64,000 nt of DNA from Methylomonas montana (GTDB lineage Bacteria; Pseudomonadota; Gammaproteobacteria; Methylococcales; Methylomonadaceae): contig NZ_CP129884.1 in NCBI RefSeq assembly GCF_030490285.1, forward strand, positions 4,154,001-4,218,000. Direction: 5' to 3'. The position numbers were made by a program, and so were the translations under genes. Below are positions 1-8,904 of the stretch, piece after piece. The notes under the pieces are model-generated. The model saw only the letters and a list, made by a program, of their open reading frames with translations. It did not search any database and was not told the DNA's origin. The stretch's first letter is position 1. Each line of letters begins with the position of its first letter.

Positions 1-1
1 G

Positions 2-1252
2 GCGGTGTATTTCGTGTTTCAGGTACAAACCGATTTCAATCCACTGAATCTGCGCGACCCGCATACCGAATCGGTGGTCGCTTTCAAGGATTTGATGAAG
101 GAGCGAGATACGTCACCGATGACTTTGACGGTTTTGGCCAAGGACGCAGCCGAAGCCAAGGCTGTGCAACAGAAGCTGAAGGGGCTAAAAACCGTCGATA
201 AAACGGTCAGCCTGTTCGATTTCGTGCCGGACGATCAAGAATCCAAGCTGGGCATCATCGATGACATGGTACTGACGCTAGGTCCGCAAAGCCAATTTTT
301 CCCACAGCTAAAAACCGGCACCGACCCACTGCCGGCAATCAAACGGATGATCGCCGCGATCGACAATAATCTGCCGAAAAAAACCAATCCCGCCGATATC
401 AAATCCTTGCAAACCTTTAAGCAGGAATTGCAGGACGTGATGCTGGAATTGGAGGCTAGATTGCAACCCGACCGCGGCGTGTTCATCGAGAAAATTCAGA
501 CCTCCTTGCTCGGCACCTTGCCGACGGTGATGAACCAGTTGCTGATCGGCTTTCATGCCGAGGAAATCGTGCCTGACAGCATCCCGGCGGAAATCAGGGA
601 GCGTTGGTTGAGCAAGGACGGCCTGTATCGCATCCAGATTTTTCCCAAGGAAGACCTGAACGATCTCGGCAATTTACAAACCTTTATTACCGATGTGCAA
701 GCAGTCGCGCCGGACGCCACCGATTTGCCGGTGATGTATTGGGAATCGATGAAAGCCGTGATCGGCGCGTTTCAGGAAGCGATTATCATCGCGCTGGTGG
801 CGATTGCGCTGCTGTTGATGTTCATCCGCCGCAGCATAGTCGACACCTTGTTGGTGATGACACCCTTGGTACTGGCCGGTTTGTTCACGATGGCGACCAC
901 AGTATTTACCGGCACGCCGATCAATTTTGCCAATATCATCGCGCTGCCATTATTGATGGGGCTGGGTGTCGATAACGGCATACACATGGTCGAAAAACTG
1001 CATCATTCCTTGTCGGAAGAGCAAAATATTTACCAGTCCAGTACCGCGCGCGGCATGTTCTATGGCGCTTTGACCACCATTTCCAGCTTCGTCGGCCTGG
1101 CTTTTTCGCCTCACCAAGGCATCTCCAGCATGGGCTTGGTGATCACCATCGGCATTTTTTGGATCATGACCTGCACCTTCGTAGTGCTGCCGGCCATCAG
1201 CAAGCTGGTTTTAAAAAAGACGGACCAGCCGCATGTCGTGACAAGCATTTGA
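2..1252 (+). CDS. HpnN-like RND/MMPL family transporter (C-terminal part)
   Basis: This is the C-terminal part of an inner-membrane RND-superfamily exporter. The reading frame is open at the left edge, so the true start lies outside the window. The visible 416 residues hold a large periplasmic domain (about 1-245), then a cluster of hydrophobic helices (about 255-400) typical of the second RND membrane domain. The stretch around VQTDFNPLNLRDP resembles HpnN, the transporter that moves hopanoids to the outer membrane in hopanoid producers. Family membership in RND/MMPL is fairly certain. The hopanoid assignment is an inference, since no hpn genes are visible here. The gene ends 74 bases before motA with no obvious coupling to it. 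Confidence 0.75.
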   Translation, partial: AVYFVFQVQTDFNPLNLRDPHTESVVAFKDLMKERDTSPMTLTVLAKDAAEAKAVQQKLKGLKTVDKTVSLFDFVPDDQESKLGIIDDMVLTLGPQSQFFPQLKTGTDPLPAIKRMIAAIDNNLPKKTNPADIKSLQTFKQELQDVMLELEARLQPDRGVFIEKIQTSLLGTLPTVMNQLLIGFHAEEIVPDSIPAEIRERWLSKDGLYRIQIFPKEDLNDLGNLQTFITDVQAVAPDATDLPVMYWESMKAVIGAFQEAIIIALVAIALLLMFIRRSIVDTLLVMTPLVLAGLFTMATTVFTGTPINFANIIALPLLMGLGVDNGIHMVEKLHHSLSEEQNIYQSSTARGMFYGALTTISSFVGLAFSPHQGISSMGLVITIGIFWIMTCTFVVLPAISKLVLKKTDQPHVVTSI

Positions 1253-1326
1253 TCCAGCCTTAATAAATGCGACAATCCGCCCATATTTGAATTTCTAACA
1301 TCACCTTTTAGCTTTAAGGGGCAACC

Positions 1327-2175
1327 ATGTTTGTGATCATTGGTTATGTAGTCATTTTGGGCGCCGTGTTGGGCGGCTTCCTGATGGCCGGCGGACATTT
1401 GGGCGTACTGATGCAGCCCGTCGAGTTTGTCATCATCATGGGTGCTGCCCTCGGTTCGTTTGCCGCCAGTAACTCGATGAACACGATCAAGGCTTCGATT
1501 GCCGGCGGCATCGGCACCCTGAAAAGCAGCCGTTACACCAAGGATTATTACCTGGAATTATTGATGAGTTTTAACGCCTTGAGCCAGAAGGCGCGTAAGG
1601 AAGGTTTGTTGTCGCTGGAAAAAGTCGTCGATGATCCGGAAGGCAGCGCCATTTTCGGTGAAAAAATCGTCCAAGATCACCATTTGATGGAATTTATCTG
1701 CGACAAGTTGCGTTTGATCCTGACCGGCGTCGATGTCAACCAATTGGAAGACATCATGGATGCCGAGATCGAAGTGCATCATGAAGAAGGCCACGCACCG
1801 ATCAAGGCAGTACAGCGGATTGCCGACGGTATGCCGGCATTCGGTATCGTCGCGGCGGTGATGGGGGTGGTGCATACCATGGAGTCGGTGGGTATTCCGC
1901 CGGCGGAGCTGGGTAAATTGATTGCTGCGGCGTTGGTCGGTACTTTCTTGGGTATTCTGGTGTCCTACGGCTTCGTCGCGCCGGTGGCGGCGGTGATGGA
2001 GGATAGACTGGAAGAAGAAGCCGGTTCCTACCGCTGCGCGCAGAAAGGCTTGCTGAATTGCGCCAAAGGCACCTCGCCGGTGATGACGGTTGAATTCATG
2101 CGGACCACGATTCCGCATCATATCCGCCCCGGCTTTACCGAGTTGGAGGAACAGTTGAAGGCCGCTAAAGGATAA
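1327..2175 (+). CDS. motA: Flagellar motor stator protein MotA
   Basis: MotA forms the proton channel of the flagellar stator with MotB in the inner membrane and transmits torque to the rotor. The 282-residue length fits the E. coli-type MotA. It has two hydrophobic segments at the start, a cytoplasmic loop (about 60-165) rich in charged residues, and a second hydrophobic pair (about 170-230) containing the VMGVVHTMES stretch with the conserved glycine/proline-rich channel region. The start at ATG 1327 follows a purine-rich GGGGCAACC. It lies 6 bases upstream of motB, so the two are co-transcribed. No other flagellar genes are seen nearby. Confidence 0.96.
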   Translation: MFVIIGYVVILGAVLGGFLMAGGHLGVLMQPVEFVIIMGAALGSFAASNSMNTIKASIAGGIGTLKSSRYTKDYYLELLMSFNALSQKARKEGLLSLEKVVDDPEGSAIFGEKIVQDHHLMEFICDKLRLILTGVDVNQLEDIMDAEIEVHHEEGHAPIKAVQRIADGMPAFGIVAAVMGVVHTMESVGIPPAELGKLIAAALVGTFLGILVSYGFVAPVAAVMEDRLEEEAGSYRCAQKGLLNCAKGTSPVMTVEFMRTTIPHHIRPGFTELEEQLKAAKG

Positions 2176-2181
2176 TCAGAG

Positions 2182-3144
2182 ATGGCCGAACAACCGATAA
2201 TCATCAAGAAGATCAAAAAGAAGGCCGGGCACGGTCATCATGGCGGCGCCTGGAAAATCGCTTATGCCGACTTCGTGACCGCGATGATGGCGTTCTTTTT
2301 GTTGATGTGGTTGCTCAGTTCCACCGATGAAAAAACCAAAAAAGGTATTTCCGAATATTTTCAAAATCCGTTCGGGGTCTCGATCACGCCTGGCGGCGGC
2401 GAGGGTACCGGCGACAGAGTCAGTATCATCCAGGGCGGCGGCACCGACCTGAAGTCTCAAGACGAAGGCCAGGTTCATCAAGGCGAAACACCGCCTGCCG
2501 AACAGACGCCGGAAGACATCGAAAAACTGGCCGAGGAACAGGAAAAACTGAAGTTGGAACAACTTCAGGAAAAAATTGAATCGATGCTCGACGCCAACGC
2601 CAAGCTGGCTGAATACAAAGACCAGATCAAGCTGGAAACCACGCCGGAAGGCTTGAAAATCCAGATTATCGATGCACAAAACCGGCCGATGTTCAAACTG
2701 GCCAGTTCCGGGATCGAAACTTATGCGCAGGCCATCCTCCGGGAACTGGCACCGGTCATCAACGAACTGCCGAATAAACTCAGTATCAACGGCCATACCG
2801 ACTCCTTACCGTTTCCAAGTAACCGGACCGGTTATTCCAACTGGGAATTATCCAGCGACCGGGCCAACGTGGCGCGCCGCGAGCTGACCTTGGGCGGGCT
2901 CAGCGAAGCAAAAGTGCTGCGCGTGGTCGGTCTGGCCTCCAGTATTCCCTATAATAAGCAAAGCCCGGACGATCCGATGAATCGGCGGATTTCGATTATC
3001 GTGATGAATAAAAAAACCGAGAATCAGGTATTACACGAGGGCGCGGAAGACAAACCCAATGACGGCAGCACTGCAACCCCGAGTCTTCCGCCTATCTCGC
3101 CCACGATACAGCAAAATACTAAAATTTCCGGGACTGGGCAGTAA
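2182..3144 (+). CDS. motB: Flagellar motor stator protein MotB
   Basis: MotB is the peptidoglycan-anchored stator partner of MotA. The short basic N-terminus is followed by one membrane helix (about 26-48). The helix contains Asp30 in the AYADFVTAMMAF context, which corresponds to the proton-binding aspartate of the family. The region 100-165 is acidic and probably coiled (plug/linker). The OmpA-like peptidoglycan-binding domain (about 175-285) carries the INGHTDSLPF and SSDRANVARREL motifs. At 320 residues the length is normal. A tail of about 35 residues rich in Pro, Ser and Thr follows the OmpA domain. Confidence 0.96.
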   Translation: MAEQPIIIKKIKKKAGHGHHGGAWKIAYADFVTAMMAFFLLMWLLSSTDEKTKKGISEYFQNPFGVSITPGGGEGTGDRVSIIQGGGTDLKSQDEGQVHQGETPPAEQTPEDIEKLAEEQEKLKLEQLQEKIESMLDANAKLAEYKDQIKLETTPEGLKIQIIDAQNRPMFKLASSGIETYAQAILRELAPVINELPNKLSINGHTDSLPFPSNRTGYSNWELSSDRANVARRELTLGGLSEAKVLRVVGLASSIPYNKQSPDDPMNRRISIIVMNKKTENQVLHEGAEDKPNDGSTATPSLPPISPTIQQNTKISGTGQ

Positions 3145-3180
3145 GCGACTGATACCTGCGGCCATCTTGCCCATTCCGCA

Positions 3181-3918
3181 ATGCGTTTAGTCAAGGCTCT
3201 GCTCTGTCAGCTATTGGCTTTGGCCGTAGTGTTGGCACTTCGTTTATGGGCACCGGCGCCGATCACGCCTTGGCCAGCCGTGATCTTGCAGGCTCTATTG
3301 GCAGGGTTATTTTCGCGTTGGATCGGCCAACCGCTCTGGTGGCTGCCCATGCATTTGCTGTTCATGCCGGCAGTGTTGCTGAGCCAGACATTTCATTTGC
3401 CTGCTGGCTGGTATCTGCTGGGATTGCTGGGATTGGTCCTGGTATTTTGGGGGACGGTCAAAGGCGACGTGCCTTTATTTTTATCCTCCAACGCCGTCAG
3501 CGAGGCGCTGATAGCCATCGTTCGACGCGAACAGGCCCGCTCTTTTGCCGATATCGGCGCCGGCCTCGGTACCATAGTCGCGCCATTGGCGACTGCTTGC
3601 CCGGATGTGCGCATCCTGGCCTTGGAACGCGCACCGCTGCCGTGGCTATTTTCAGCTTGTCGTTGCCGTCGCCACCCGAATGTCCGTGCCAAACTCGCCA
3701 GTTTCTGGGATCTCGATTTGGGACAATTCGATGTGGTGTTTGCCTTTTTATCCCCCTTGGTCATGGCGAGGGTCGGCGCGAAGATTCGTCGGGAAATGCG
3801 GGGGGGCAGCTTGTTTGTGTCGTCCTCGTTTCCGATTCCGGAAGGTAACCCCGAGTCGGTATTGGATCTGGCGGATAGCCGTAAGACCAAGCTGTACTGC
3901 TATCGGATAGCGCCTTGA
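3181..3918 (+). CDS. Membrane-anchored class I SAM-dependent methyltransferase
   Basis: A 245-residue protein with about four hydrophobic segments in the first 95 residues and a Rossmann-type SAM-binding motif, FADIGAGLGT, at residues 122-131. An FDVVFAFLSP stretch follows where motif IV would be. The substrate is not predictable; similar membrane-tethered methyltransferases are annotated only as methyltransferase-domain proteins. It begins 36 bases after motB and may be read from the same transcript. Its last 19 bases overlap the 3' end of the convergent dehydratase gene. Confidence 0.7.
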   Translation: MRLVKALLCQLLALAVVLALRLWAPAPITPWPAVILQALLAGLFSRWIGQPLWWLPMHLLFMPAVLLSQTFHLPAGWYLLGLLGLVLVFWGTVKGDVPLFLSSNAVSEALIAIVRREQARSFADIGAGLGTIVAPLATACPDVRILALERAPLPWLFSACRCRRHPNVRAKLASFWDLDLGQFDVVFAFLSPLVMARVGAKIRREMRGGSLFVSSSFPIPEGNPESVLDLADSRKTKLYCYRIAP

Positions 3919-5741
3919 CCGTTGTCGAATTCGGGCACCAGCAGTTTCAATCCCGCCAATAGCTGCTGGCTATCTTGTTGCCCGCAGGCGGCCTGCAAAT
4001 TTTCGATCTGTTTAGCCCATTCCACCGAGTCATAGAGTCGGGCCTTGGCCAAACGCAATTTTTCATGGCTGGTGGCCATCAATTGCTCCTGATCGTGAAA
4101 CAACTCTTCATACAGTTTTTCGCCGGGCCGTAGACCGACAAAGCTGATCTGAATATCTTTATTGGGCAATTTGCCGCTCAGGCGAATCATTTGTTCGGCC
4201 AGATAAGTAATCTTCACCGGCTCGCCCATGTCCAGCACGAATACCTCCCCGCCTTGACCTATGGTTTCCGCTTGCATGATCAACTGGCAGGCTTCCGGGA
4301 TGGTCATAAAGTAGCGAGTAATCTCCGGATGGGTGACGGTGACCGGGCCGCCGGCTTTGATTTGTTCTCGAAACAACGGCACCACGCTGCCGGCCGAATC
4401 CAGAACGTTGCCGAAACGTACCGTGGTAAAGCGAGTGACGCTGGTCTGATCCAGGTTTTGGCAGAGAATTTCCGCCGCGCGCTTGGTCGCCCCCATCACA
4501 TTGGTCGGATTGACGGCCTTGTCGGTGGAAATCAATACGAAGCGCGCCACGCCAGCGGCGATTGCGGTTTCGGCCAGGATTTTAGTACCGATCAGATTGT
4601 TATGCACCGCCTCGCGAATCTGACCTTCCAGCAAAGGTACGTGCTTATAAGCAGCGGCGTGAAACACGATTTCCGGTTGCTGCCCGGCGATTAAATGTTG
4701 CACCGCAATCGGGTCGGCGACATCGCCTAGCACCGCTTGATGTGATAAGTTCGGGAACAAGCGGGTCAAATCCGCATCGATTTTGTACAAATTGAATTCG
4801 CATTGATCAAACACAATCAATTTGCGCGGTTGGGCACGGGCGAGCTGTTTGCATAGTTCGGAGCCTATCGAACCGCCGCCGCCGGTGACTAGAATCGTCT
4901 TGTCATGCAAATGGGCCTTGATACCTTGCCAGTCCAGCTTGACCGGCGCCCGGCCCAGAATATCTTCAATGGAAACGCTTCTGAGGTTGGCTTTGGTGAC
5001 CGCGCCGCTCAGCAGTTCCTTAACCGAGGGCAGCGTTTGAAAGTCGATATTACAGCCTTCGCAGATTTCCACGATACGGCGCATTTGGCTGTCGCTGGCG
5101 GACGGCACCGCGATCAGCACTGTTTCGATATCCCATTGCTCGACCAATGCCGGTATTTGCTCGACATTGCCGGCGACACGGATACCGCGAATTTCGCGCT
5201 TGAATTTGCCGTGATTGTCGTCCGCAAAAATCACCGGGATGTAACCGCTGTCTATGTTCGCCAATAAATCCCTGACCAGCATTTCACCCGCAGAACCCGC
5301 GCCGATAATCAGTGCGCGCCGGCCAATACGCTCGACAAATACTCGCTCCTTCCAGAAGCGGTACACCAGGCGCGGTATACTCAACAGGGAAAACAGGATC
5401 AATACATAAAGCGGGACCACCGAACGCGGTACACCGTGTAACCGGTCGTATAAAAATAGACTGGCGGCAATAATGAAGATACCGGTGAACACGGCTTTGC
5501 CGATCCGGATCAGATCAGGCAGCGAGGAAAACCGCCAAACGCCGCGATATAAACCAAACGTCCAAAACAAACTGACTTGGATGGCGATAACAAACGGTAA
5601 AAATAACAAGGCCGAATAAAAAAATTCATCGGGAATTTCATGCAGATTAAAGCGTAGCCAATACGCGCCGAACCAGGCCAGCGGGATCATGCACAAGTCG
5701 TGCAGAAGAATGGTAGTGCGGGAGCGAAATCGTAAGGTCAC
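3900..5741 (-). CDS. Nucleotide-sugar 4,6-dehydratase, CapD/WbpM family
   Basis: Membrane-bound dehydratase acting on UDP-N-acetyl-hexosamines in O-antigen or exopolysaccharide synthesis (WbpM/FlaA1/CapD family). The N-terminal quarter holds four hydrophobic segments. A CoA-binding-like nucleotide domain follows (IIGAGSAGEML). The catalytic extended SDR domain has a GGGGSIGSEL cofactor loop and a Ser-Met-Lys style triad (LISTDKA, then MGATKRA). The open frame extends about 100 residues upstream, but GTG 5741 is preferred: it overlaps the stop of the upstream gene by GTGA, and homologues start just before the first membrane helix. This gives 613 residues, normal for the family. It is last of a three-gene minus-strand module. 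Confidence 0.92.
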   Translation of the reverse strand: MTLRFRSRTTILLHDLCMIPLAWFGAYWLRFNLHEIPDEFFYSALLFLPFVIAIQVSLFWTFGLYRGVWRFSSLPDLIRIGKAVFTGIFIIAASLFLYDRLHGVPRSVVPLYVLILFSLLSIPRLVYRFWKERVFVERIGRRALIIGAGSAGEMLVRDLLANIDSGYIPVIFADDNHGKFKREIRGIRVAGNVEQIPALVEQWDIETVLIAVPSASDSQMRRIVEICEGCNIDFQTLPSVKELLSGAVTKANLRSVSIEDILGRAPVKLDWQGIKAHLHDKTILVTGGGGSIGSELCKQLARAQPRKLIVFDQCEFNLYKIDADLTRLFPNLSHQAVLGDVADPIAVQHLIAGQQPEIVFHAAAYKHVPLLEGQIREAVHNNLIGTKILAETAIAAGVARFVLISTDKAVNPTNVMGATKRAAEILCQNLDQTSVTRFTTVRFGNVLDSAGSVVPLFREQIKAGGPVTVTHPEITRYFMTIPEACQLIMQAETIGQGGEVFVLDMGEPVKITYLAEQMIRLSGKLPNKDIQISFVGLRPGEKLYEELFHDQEQLMATSHEKLRLAKARLYDSVEWAKQIENLQAACGQQDSQQLLAGLKLLVPEFDNGQGAIR

Positions 5742-6769
5742 GGAACAATAAACTCGGTGTGGCCGGCCTTGAACCGGTAAGCCAGATAAATTAACGGCAG
5801 GTAGGCTAGCACCAGGCCGGCCAGCGCATGGCTGGGATGGATGAATATCCACAACGACAGCGGCAATAGCCAGCCCAGATTGATCACCCAACAAGTCAGC
5901 AATACCGCAAGATGACCATAACGTTTGGCGGCGAGCTGATAGGTGTGCGAGCAATGCGCGGCATACCATTTTTGGCCGCTGAACAACCGGTAACTTAGCG
6001 TATAGCTGGCATCCACCACGAACACGCCAAATAAAATCAAGCCGCAATACAACAACACAGCCGCTTGTTGGGCTGCCAGCAAAATCAATATGCCCAGCAG
6101 CAAGCCGAGAAAGCCGCTACCGACATCGCCCATGAAAATCTTAGCTTTCGGCCAATTCCAGATTACAAAACCGCCGCAAGCCGCAGCCAGGCTCAAGGCG
6201 ATAGTACACAAGGATCGATCGATATAAAACAGATAAGCGGCCAAGGCCGAGGAAACGAACAGCGCTTCCGAGGCCGCTATGCCGTCGGTGCCGTCCATGA
6301 AATTGAACAGGTTTAAGGTCCAGACTAAAAACAAAATGCCGAGCGGATAAGCCAGCCAGCCCGGATTCAAGGTCAGCCGGCCGAGCATGGCGTCGAAAGG
6401 CGCCGGTATCAACAAAAGCGGTATACCGTTCATCAATAGTAGCGCGACGGCTGCCGCCAGCAAATGCGTGAAAAATCGCCAGCGGGCGGCGACCTCGCCG
6501 TGGTCGTCGCAAAAACCGATGGCGGCTACCAATAACGTGGAAGCGAATAGGGCGAGCGTGGTGCCGGCTAATTGACGATTGAAAAACAGCCAAAGTGTGG
6601 CGGCGCAAAACGCCAGCACGATCGCCAGTCCGCCGCCGCGCGGAGTCGGAACGCTGTGCGAACTACGATGATTGGGGATGTCCAGCACCTTGTTGTTTAA
6701 GGCGTAGCGGCGAATCAGACCGGTCAGAATGACGGCAAGCAGCAAAATAACGGTGAAAAGCAGTAGCAC
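5738..6769 (-). CDS. Undecaprenyl-phosphate sugar-1-phosphate transferase, WecA/WbpL/MraY family
   Basis: Integral membrane enzyme that transfers an amino-sugar 1-phosphate from a UDP-sugar to undecaprenyl phosphate, starting a lipid-linked glycan. The 343 residues are almost entirely hydrophobic helices. Family signatures are visible: PTPRGGG near the N-terminus, the catalytic NFMDGTDGIA loop near the middle and the FMGDVGSGFLG motif. It lies between an epimerase and a WbpM-type dehydratase, the arrangement of the wbpV-wbpL-wbpM end of Pseudomonas O-antigen clusters, so a WbpL-like role on a QuiNAc- or FucNAc-type sugar is plausible. The neighbour downstream overlaps it by four bases. Confidence 0.92.
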   Translation of the reverse strand: MLLLFTVILLLAVILTGLIRRYALNNKVLDIPNHRSSHSVPTPRGGGLAIVLAFCAATLWLFFNRQLAGTTLALFASTLLVAAIGFCDDHGEVAARWRFFTHLLAAAVALLLMNGIPLLLIPAPFDAMLGRLTLNPGWLAYPLGILFLVWTLNLFNFMDGTDGIAASEALFVSSALAAYLFYIDRSLCTIALSLAAACGGFVIWNWPKAKIFMGDVGSGFLGLLLGILILLAAQQAAVLLYCGLILFGVFVVDASYTLSYRLFSGQKWYAAHCSHTYQLAAKRYGHLAVLLTCWVINLGWLLPLSLWIFIHPSHALAGLVLAYLPLIYLAYRFKAGHTEFIVP

Positions 6770-6775
6770 GCTGGA

Positions 6776-7735
6776 TTAACTGAGAAAGCGAATAATGTCA
6801 GGCAGGGCTTCGGAAAGCGTATGTCGGGGCCGAAAGCCCAGCTCGCGGCAGATTTTATCAGACGAATACCAGGCCGAATCGGTTAATTTTTTCAGGCTGT
6901 CGCTGTCGATCGGCATTCGCCTTCCCAGCAGCCGGCCGAAACCGTCGCCCAATTTGGCCAAGGCATTTAATAACGGCATCGGCACTGACCAATCGATGCG
7001 CGGCCTGCCCAGCTCCGCTCTGATCTGATCGAAAATCTGTCGGGTGGAATAGTCATGGCTATCGGTGACGATGTAGATTTGGCCGGCCGCCGAGGATTTT
7101 TCCGCGGCTAGCATTGCCGCAGCTACTAGATCTTTGACATGCACCATCGACCGCCGGTTTGCCAATTCCGGTAACGGTGGGAAAAAACCTCGACGCACGG
7201 CCCTGATCATGCGCGGCAAATTGCCTTTCTCGGTATTGCCGTAGACCATGCTGGGCCGCAACACGACCGGATGAGGCACATAGCCGCCGTGCAAGACCAG
7301 TTGTTCGGCATCGTACTTGGATGCGCCATACGGGTCGTTGGCTGGTTCGATAACAGTTTCGTCCTGTGGTGGCCGGCCGCTAGCGCCGACCGCTTTAACG
7401 CTGCTGAAAAATACAAAAACTTTTACCCCGGCATCGCGAGCGGCTTCCAGTAATTTACGCGTGCCTTCGGCGTTGATTTGCCGATATTCCGATTCATCCT
7501 GCCTGTTTTCCGCCAAGGCGTGGGCCTTGCCGGCCAGATGGAACACCACCTCGATTCCAGCGCACAGGGCTGGCGGATAAGTGTCGGGCTTAGCCATATC
7601 CAAGACTATGCTGGCGCCATCGGAGCGGCCGGTCGTTCTGACCGCGCATCCCCGGTTCCGCAAGGCCAAGCAAAGCTCGGCGCCGATAAAACCGCTGGCA
7701 CCGCTGACGAGGACTTGGCTTCCCTGCGTTAACAT
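6776..7735 (-). CDS. NAD-dependent epimerase/dehydratase (WbpV-like)
   Basis: Extended short-chain dehydrogenase/reductase that probably epimerises or reduces a nucleotide sugar for the adjacent lipid-linked glycan. It shows the GASGFIGAEL dinucleotide-binding loop at the N-terminus, an FFSSVKAVG strand and the YGASK catalytic Tyr-x3-Lys. The open frame begins at 7777, but ATG 7735 puts the Rossmann glycine loop about 13 residues from the N-terminus, as usual, and has a GAG upstream, so I chose it. Six bases separate it from the phosphotransferase, indicating an operon. The exact sugar cannot be told from sequence. Confidence 0.88.
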   Translation of the reverse strand: MLTQGSQVLVSGASGFIGAELCLALRNRGCAVRTTGRSDGASIVLDMAKPDTYPPALCAGIEVVFHLAGKAHALAENRQDESEYRQINAEGTRKLLEAARDAGVKVFVFFSSVKAVGASGRPPQDETVIEPANDPYGASKYDAEQLVLHGGYVPHPVVLRPSMVYGNTEKGNLPRMIRAVRRGFFPPLPELANRRSMVHVKDLVAAAMLAAEKSSAAGQIYIVTDSHDYSTRQIFDQIRAELGRPRIDWSVPMPLLNALAKLGDGFGRLLGRRMPIDSDSLKKLTDSAWYSSDKICRELGFRPRHTLSEALPDIIRFLS

Positions 7736-7986
7736 ATTCTCGATGTCTTTTAATGGAGAGGGATTGATGAACCGCATTCAAAAATGCGGACGATTATAAA
7801 GCCGCCATCTGAAAATATTTGAAATAAAACGATTTCAGGCAGAGTGACAGGAAAATGGCTGTCCGGCATTGATTTAGCTTAGTGGGCAGGAGGTCCTTGC
7901 CTGTTGGCGGCGGTGATGCCGAGCGAAACGCTTTTCGGCGTTGCTTGGCTCAGGACCGGATAAAACCGCTCCCGAGCCAATAACCT

Positions 7987-8008
7987 CCGACCTATAAATC
8001 AGTCGGCT
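7987..8008 (-). terminator. Possible terminator hairpin after the DUF411 gene
   Basis: An inverted repeat CCGAC/GTCGG with a ten-base spacer lies directly next to the stop codon of the DUF411 gene. No clear T-run follows in the direction of transcription, so it is only a weak candidate. The rest of 7736-8008 is non-coding, and I see no gene in it. Confidence 0.3.
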
Positions 8009-8470
8009 TTAATTGGCATTGCCATGGCTGGCAAACACCTCAAACTTGCCCTCTTTATCGAAGGAAACCACTTTATACGCGTCCTGTTGACCGCCCATTT
8101 CCATGCCAGGGCTGCCCATCGGCATGCCGGGCGCGGCGATGCCGGCGACTTTTGCCTTACTTTGCAATAATTTTTGAATGTCGGCGGCCGGCACATGGCC
8201 TTCGACAACGTAGCCGTCTACCACGGCAGTATGGCAGGAGGCCAATTTCTCGGGGATACCAAAGCGGGCTTTGATGGCATCCATGTCCTCGCTAATCACA
8301 TCGTTGATCTTAAAGCCGCTTTGCTTGGCATGTTCCAGCCACTTGCCGCAACAGCCGCAAGTTGGGCTGCGGTAAACGGTCATTTCCATCGGTTTGCCGG
8401 TTTCTTCTGCGGCCAGCTCCAGGCTGAAGCTGGCACACAGCAACAGGCCCATTAATTGCAACGATTTCAT
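8009..8470 (-). CDS. DUF411 domain protein, putative periplasmic metal-binding
   Basis: Small exported protein of the DUF411 family, often found with copper-handling genes. Residues 1-21 form a signal peptide. The mature part has TVYRSPTCGCCGKW, a CxCC cluster resembling a thioredoxin-like metal site, and a conserved SCHTAVVDGYVVEGHVPA segment. A methionine/glycine-rich stretch (GMPMGSPGMEMGG) near the C-terminus could bind Cu(I). ATG 8470 is chosen over the in-frame GTG six bases earlier because an AGAGG ribosome site sits correctly for it. Metal binding is a family inference. No copper transporter gene lies beside it. Confidence 0.85.
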   Translation of the reverse strand: MKSLQLMGLLLCASFSLELAAEETGKPMEMTVYRSPTCGCCGKWLEHAKQSGFKINDVISEDMDAIKARFGIPEKLASCHTAVVDGYVVEGHVPAADIQKLLQSKAKVAGIAAPGMPMGSPGMEMGGQQDAYKVVSFDKEGKFEVFASHGNAN

Positions 8471-8480
8471 AAACACCTCT

Positions 8481-8900
8481 TTATTCGCCGTGTAACGTAA
8501 CGATGATAGTGCGACTGCCCGCGTGATTGCGATGCTCGCATAGATAGACGCCTTGCCAGACTCCCAGCGCCAGCTGGCCGTCGCTGATCGGAATAGTCAG
8601 CGAACTGCCCAGCATAACAGTCTTAATATGGGCCGGCATGTCGTCCGGTCCTTCGAACGTATGCCGGTAATATGGTTCATTTTCCGCGACCAATCGGGAA
8701 AAATAGCTTTCCAGGTCGCGGCGCACATCGGCATCGGCGTTCTCATTGATGGCTAGCGATGCCGAGGTGTGTTGTAAAAACAGATGCGCCAGGCCGATTT
8801 CAATGCTGTCGAGTTCGGGCAGCTGAGCGATAATCTCGCGGCTTATCAGATGAAAGCCACGCGGTTTAGCAGGCAGTTGGATGCGCTTTTGGACCCACAT
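8481..8900 (-). CDS. YjbQ-family protein (secondary thiamine-phosphate synthase type)
   Basis: A 139-residue single-domain protein of the UPF0047/YjbQ family. The conserved stretch LFLQHTSASLAINENAD and the C-terminal GVWQGVYLCEHR with a histidine-rich end are typical. Members have been described with weak thiamine-phosphate synthase activity; the real cellular role is not settled. It lies four bases after hemE on the same strand and ten bases before the DUF411 gene, so all three may share a transcript. Confidence 0.88.
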   Translation of the reverse strand: MWVQKRIQLPAKPRGFHLISREIIAQLPELDSIEIGLAHLFLQHTSASLAINENADADVRRDLESYFSRLVAENEPYYRHTFEGPDDMPAHIKTVMLGSSLTIPISDGQLALGVWQGVYLCEHRNHAGSRTIIVTLHGE

Positions 8901-8904
8901 CGAT